This document shows, piece by piece, positions 61,432 to 64,000 of a stretch of DNA of 64,000 bases. The DNA comes from Lactuca virosa (lineage: Eukaryota > Streptophyta > Magnoliopsida > Asterales > Asteraceae). The stretch's first letter is position 1, and the number at the start of each line of letters is the position of its first letter. Below the pieces are notes generated by a model. It was not told the origin of the DNA and did not search any database. It saw only the letters and a list, made by a program, of their open reading frames with translations. A program made the position numbers and the translations under genes. Location of the stretch: the NCBI GenBank assembly GCA_928212115.1, contig CAKMRJ010000001.1:191011232-191075231 (forward strand), read 5' to 3'.

Positions 61432-62067
61432 GGGTCGTTAAACTTGGGCGATTGTACTTATCAAAACAAACAATAATAAAACTTTATTGTTTCATGGGTT
61501 CGTAAGAATTCTCCTTTTATTATAAAAATAGCTCTTGTCATTGTTGACTTTCTTTTTCTTATTAAATGATCAAAGATTAAAGATAATAAATTATATTTGA
61601 TATGGAATATAAGGTCGTTAAGCTAACCATTTGCACATACACATAAAGTAATATTTTATACATAAATTTTTTTTTAGAGTAAAATTAGAGGATTCGTCCC
61701 TGGTTCAAGTGTCAAATTATGAGTTTAGTCCTTAATTTTTAAAATTAACTCGGACCATCCCTTATATGATTAAAATTTACACAATTCGTCCTTAATATCA
61801 TTTACCAGACTTAAAAGGTCTATTTTGCCCATATAATTTTTTTTTAGTTAATTGTGTTTAAAAAGAAAAAAGAAAAATGTCTATCCATTTTATTATCCGT
61901 CACTCTCTTCCCTTACCCTCTTCCACTTTCCCTCACCCTCACCCTCCTCCAAGATACCTCCGGTGTTTTATCACCTTTGGTGACTCGAGGAAACCTCCGA
62001 CGACTCCAAGAAACCTTCGACGACGCCATCAAAACCTCACCAACTCCTTTCTTTAAAAACTCTAACA

Positions 62068-62107
<40 letters not shown>

Positions 62108-62169
62108 TTCTTTTCTTCTTAGGACTCCAATTTTCCGGTGAACTTGGACGAAAAAGGAAGAATGGATCT
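61430..62169. other. Intergenic sequence with (CT)n
   Basis: No supported gene. (CT)n lies at 62071-62105. About 61690-61810 contains 'ttcgtcc(c/t)t' phrases resembling those in the Helitron interior at 44500-44720. Confidence 0.5.
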
Positions 62170-64000
62170 TGTGACAACCCGTTATTTCCTTTTAATAAGA
62201 TTCTAAACTACAAGTGTGCCTATTTAACTAATATACAAATACATGTAAAAATCATAGTAGTAAGGTACTAAAAGCCCAACACTTAATATAAAATCACACA
62301 TGATTGATCCAAACTTACACTAGTCAAAGTTAAGGGGTTATACTTGAGATCATTCAAAGTGTAAATCAACAAAACACCCCTAAATGGAGTTTACGGACTA
62401 TAATACACTCCCAAGGAGTGTTTACGGCCAAACATAACCTCCATCATGGAGTTCACGGTCCCATTTCAAAGATAAAATATGGTTCACGGGTCTAAAAGTC
62501 ATTCCTAAGGGTGGTTCACGGTCCAATCAAAAGGAAACATGTGTTCACGGACAAGCTCAACCGTGGACACCTTCTTATTAGGCTGAAAATCCCATACTAA
62601 TCCATTAATGAACCGTAAACCCAAGTCAGGCCCAATTTCAATCCGTAAACACCCCTATATATAAGTGTTTTAGGCGTAAACACTCTCATTTCTCACACTT
62701 TCAATCCGTGAACTACCCCAAAATTCTCTCAACCTTCAACCGTGAACAGTCTCAAATCCTATCAATCTTCAAGTGTTTACGCCCCTATTCCTTCAAATCT
62801 TCAAACAATCCACCAAGAACATTCATATTCATCTTCAAATCTTCATATGGCCTTCAAATCTTCATAATTCCATATGATCCAACCGTAAACTCCAAAGCCT
62901 CCAACCGTAAACCCCTTTTCAACAATAAACACCATTTTCAACAACTTTCCAAATATTTCTCATTTATTCCCTATTTAATTGTAAGTCCCTTTATACCTAA
63001 TTTATTATTTAAAACATCAATTAAATTAGGTATAAAGGGACTTACAATTAAATAGGGAATAAATGAGAAATATTTGGAAAGTTGTTGAAAATGGTGTTTA
63101 TTGTTGAACTCGCTACTTCCCGTAAACGCACATACAAGGTGAGTTCAAACCCCTATATTTCCCATTTTTTTAATGTTTTTAGGGAGGGGGGGGGGGATAC
63201 AGGTACCACAAAATACATTTTACCACAAGATACATTTTTGGAACATTTCAGTATTTTCTAAACGGTTTCAAAACTACCATATACTGTTTTAAGTTATCCT
63301 AATTTAATTTGACAGTAATCAATCATTGTTTTCACCGAGACGTACTCTATACCATCATAATTATATGAACCTTTGTAACATGCAGAGCAAAGGAACACTT
63401 TCAGAATACTTATTTTACAAATAGAATATACACATATAAACTATAATAGGTATAGTTTATGGAACAATTACATTATCAATGCACGCAACATAGATACAAT
63501 GCGAATAAACATATAAACTATAATATGTATAGTTTATGGATCTTACAAACAGTCATTTAAATTCAAAGGATTCATTTTATTATACACTTAATCGTCAGTA
63601 TAGCATTTTGTGAGTGAGCATCTTCGTGTACTTACCTAAGTACTTACAAAAGTCCTGAGATTATAACCAGAGTCTCCTGGAGGGAGAGCGTGAGTTTGTG
63701 TATAGATCTATACGGGACTGACAATCTCGCATCGCAACTGTTAGCTACAGTTAGGCCGGCAGGCTTGGGTGACAAAGTCATTTCGATTCCGACGCCTGAA
63801 GAACGTCGTTCAGGCAATTCAATGGTCAAGGTGAGTTCATACCCCTATAGGTATTTTTACAAACAGCTGGTGTTACCAGGGAATTACAAATTACGGAGTC
63901 TTCATCCATATACATATACATCATACTGTTTTGAAATACAAAAACATCTTTACAGAAAATATAGGATTTTCTGGGTTAAACACATGAACATCTTTTACAA
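62170..64000 (+). mobile_element. LTR related to 56817-59812, cut by the window end
   Basis: It starts TGTGACAACCCG and shares the order of landmarks with the solo LTR: CCGTAAAC words, GGTGAGTTCA, a G run, then GAGTCTCCTGGAGGGAGAGC and GTATAGATCTATACGGGAC. The 3' end lies outside the window, so whether it is a solo LTR or a full element is unknown. Confidence 0.8.
62918..63108. repeat. Perfect 87-bp inverted repeat with a 17-nt loop
   Basis: Arms 62918-63004 and 63022-63108 are exact reverse complements, with loop 63005-63021. No similar hairpin was noticed in the related solo LTR. Confidence 0.95.

Overview
This is a plant nuclear genome window. It has two intron-containing host genes with GT..AG introns, and the rest is mostly LTR retrotransposons, Helitron-like pieces, terminal-inverted-repeat (TIR) elements and (TA)n arrays. 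The repeat words, especially the ACTCGACGAGT palindromes in a Tekay-type Gypsy LTR, remind me of lettuce (Lactuca, Asteraceae). That species call is recall and inference, not something I could test.

Layout. 1-4131: a decayed Mutator-like (MULE) transposase on the minus strand, next to a 10-N assembly gap and a partial Gypsy LTR. 4137-10058: a broken Copia element with a GTATG target duplication and a solo LTR inserted in its gag. 10747-12200 (+): a five-exon gene for a plastid-type DUF760 protein. 14922-21760 (-): a SIN3-like transcriptional co-repressor, 22 coding exons, 1316 aa. The two host genes converge tail to tail across 2.7 kb.

23086-42756: a Tekay-type Gypsy element with a TTTGG target duplication. 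Its 5' LTR is split by a 7.75-kb non-autonomous Copia element and by a 3.3-kb solo LTR. By hand count the outer LTR pair differs at about 2% of positions and the nested Copia pair at about 0.5%, which agrees with the nesting order. 43886-48316: Helitron-like sequences, one carrying an antisense exon copied from a PRP19-like gene. 48317-55741: four TIR elements separated by long (TA)n runs, each carrying arrays of an ATTCACA/TGTGAAT word. 56817-59812: another solo LTR, with a TGATC target duplication. A related LTR starts at 62170 and runs off the window; it contains a perfect 87-bp inverted repeat.

The best candidates for something little described are: (1) a 64-nt AT-rich intron at the gag-protease boundary of the Tekay element, whose removal exactly restores the pol frame; (2) the Tekay LTR as an array of short RNA hairpins, one of which keeps its stem through compensatory changes; (3) the shared ATTCACA arrays in otherwise different TIR elements.
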